Below are positions 4,967 to 5,443 of a stretch of DNA of 5,443 nt, piece by piece; positions within the stretch are counted from its first letter, which is position 1; each line of letters begins with the position of its first letter. The notes beneath the pieces are model-generated. The model saw nothing but the letters and a program-made list of their open reading frames with translations. It had not been told where the DNA came from and searched no databases. Origin of the DNA: an uncultured Peptococcaceae bacterium (lineage in GTDB: Bacteria > Bacillota > Dehalobacteriia > UBA4068); NCBI GenBank assembly GCA_947307285.1, contig CAMZIS010000091.1:1-5443 (forward strand), in the 5' to 3' direction. A program made the position numbers and the translations under genes.

Positions 4967-5443
4967 AGCGCTGGTTGCCCTGTTCGTCCAGATAGTAGCG
5001 GCGCTTGCCCTGACTTTTTTTGCCGTACTCGATCGCTTCCTCCGGGCAGCCGCAGATGCAGGCCATACAGTGGGTGCAGCTGTCGCCCCAGGCGGGCCGT
5101 CCTGCTTTGAGCTCGATATTGTTCAGGGGGCAGGCTTCCGCGCAATAGCCGCAGCCGCTGCAGGCGTCGGTAGCGTAAAACTTGGCGGCGGACACCATGA
5201 GGCTGTAAAAGACGGGGTTCACCAGATTGGTCTGGATGGCGCCCAGGGGGCCTTTTTTCAGGGGCGGCAGGGGCCGGCCCTCCTCGATGCGGCGGGCGGT
5301 CTGATCCAGCAGCTCTTCCGCCCGGCGCAGGATGGCCTCCGCCTGCTCCCGGCCCGGCACCTGGAACATGGCCACGTAATTTTCGGGCATGGGTATCTCA
5401 GAAAGGCCCCGGAACTCCAGCTCCATGTCTTCCGCCATGCGCC
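4965..5443 (-). CDS. EFR1-type flavodoxin/ferredoxin protein, C-terminal part (cut by window edge)
   Basis: The reading frame is open to the window edge and ends at TGA (4965-4967). About 158 residues are visible. Numbering from the Met at 5438, two 4Fe-4S cluster motifs follow one another: Cys93-x2-Cys96-x2-Cys99-x3-Cys103-Pro and Cys121-x2-Cys124-x2-Cys127-x3-Cys131-Pro, a bacterial 2[4Fe-4S] ferredoxin domain. The segment before it (MPENYVAMF at 17-25, a helix at about 29-53, then NPVFYSLMV at 74-82) is the linker seen in EFR1-family proteins, whose N-terminal half is a flavodoxin-like FMN domain. The Met at 5438 has no ribosome binding site in the few bases visible and the frame continues upstream, so the true start is almost certainly outside the window. 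Expected role: cytoplasmic electron transfer in an anaerobe; partners unknown. A functional link to the downstream synthase is not shown. Confidence 0.85.
   Translation of the reverse strand, partial: RMAEDMELEFRGLSEIPMPENYVAMFQVPGREQAEAILRRAEELLDQTARRIEEGRPLPPLKKGPLGAIQTNLVNPVFYSLMVSAAKFYATDACSGCGYCAEACPLNNIELKAGRPAWGDSCTHCMACICGCPEEAIEYGKKSQGKRRYYLDEQGNQR

Overview
The window looks like chromosomal DNA of a GC-rich anaerobe, most likely a high-GC member of Bacillota (Oscillospiraceae or Negativicutes-like). The evidence is strong AAGGAG-type ribosome binding sites, near-consensus housekeeping promoters, U-tailed hairpin terminators, a YwjA/MsbA-type half-ABC exporter, and redox proteins typical of strict anaerobes (an iron-sulfur flavoprotein and an EFR1-type ferredoxin). 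The assignment rests on these traits only; no ribosomal RNA or taxonomic marker is present. No mobile element, CRISPR array or tRNA was seen.

Left part (1-1863, minus strand): one complete half-ABC exporter with a GTG start. It has its own promoter (1924-1952), a short GC-rich leader hairpin and its own terminator (30-64), so it is a single-gene unit. Middle (1864-2728): a divergent promoter region, then a plus-strand iron-sulfur flavoprotein of the NADPH-dependent FMN reductase/WrbA-like family, ending at a strong terminator that also works in the other orientation.

Right part (2729-5443, minus strand, read right to left): the C-terminal part of an EFR1-type flavodoxin/ferredoxin protein enters from the window edge. 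It is followed by a 97-base gap with a promoter-like -10 and a very good ribosome binding site, and then two translationally coupled genes. The first is a PLP-dependent alpha-oxoamine synthase that resembles bacterial serine palmitoyltransferase more than KBL or BioF. The second is a classical short-chain dehydrogenase whose start overlaps the synthase stop by 8 bases. The simplest reading is a two-step module: condensation of an amino acid with an acyl thioester, then NADPH reduction of the resulting 3-keto amine. This is the chemistry of sphingoid-base synthesis (3-ketosphinganine to sphinganine). It is an inference; substrates cannot be read from the sequence.

Downstream of the reductase lies an unusual non-coding stretch (2735-2894). 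It holds three back-to-back hairpins, two of which share the same basal sequence and bulge position but have different, compensated stems, plus a 10-base direct repeat. This structured 3' region and the possible sphingolipid-type gene pair are the two things most worth a second look.
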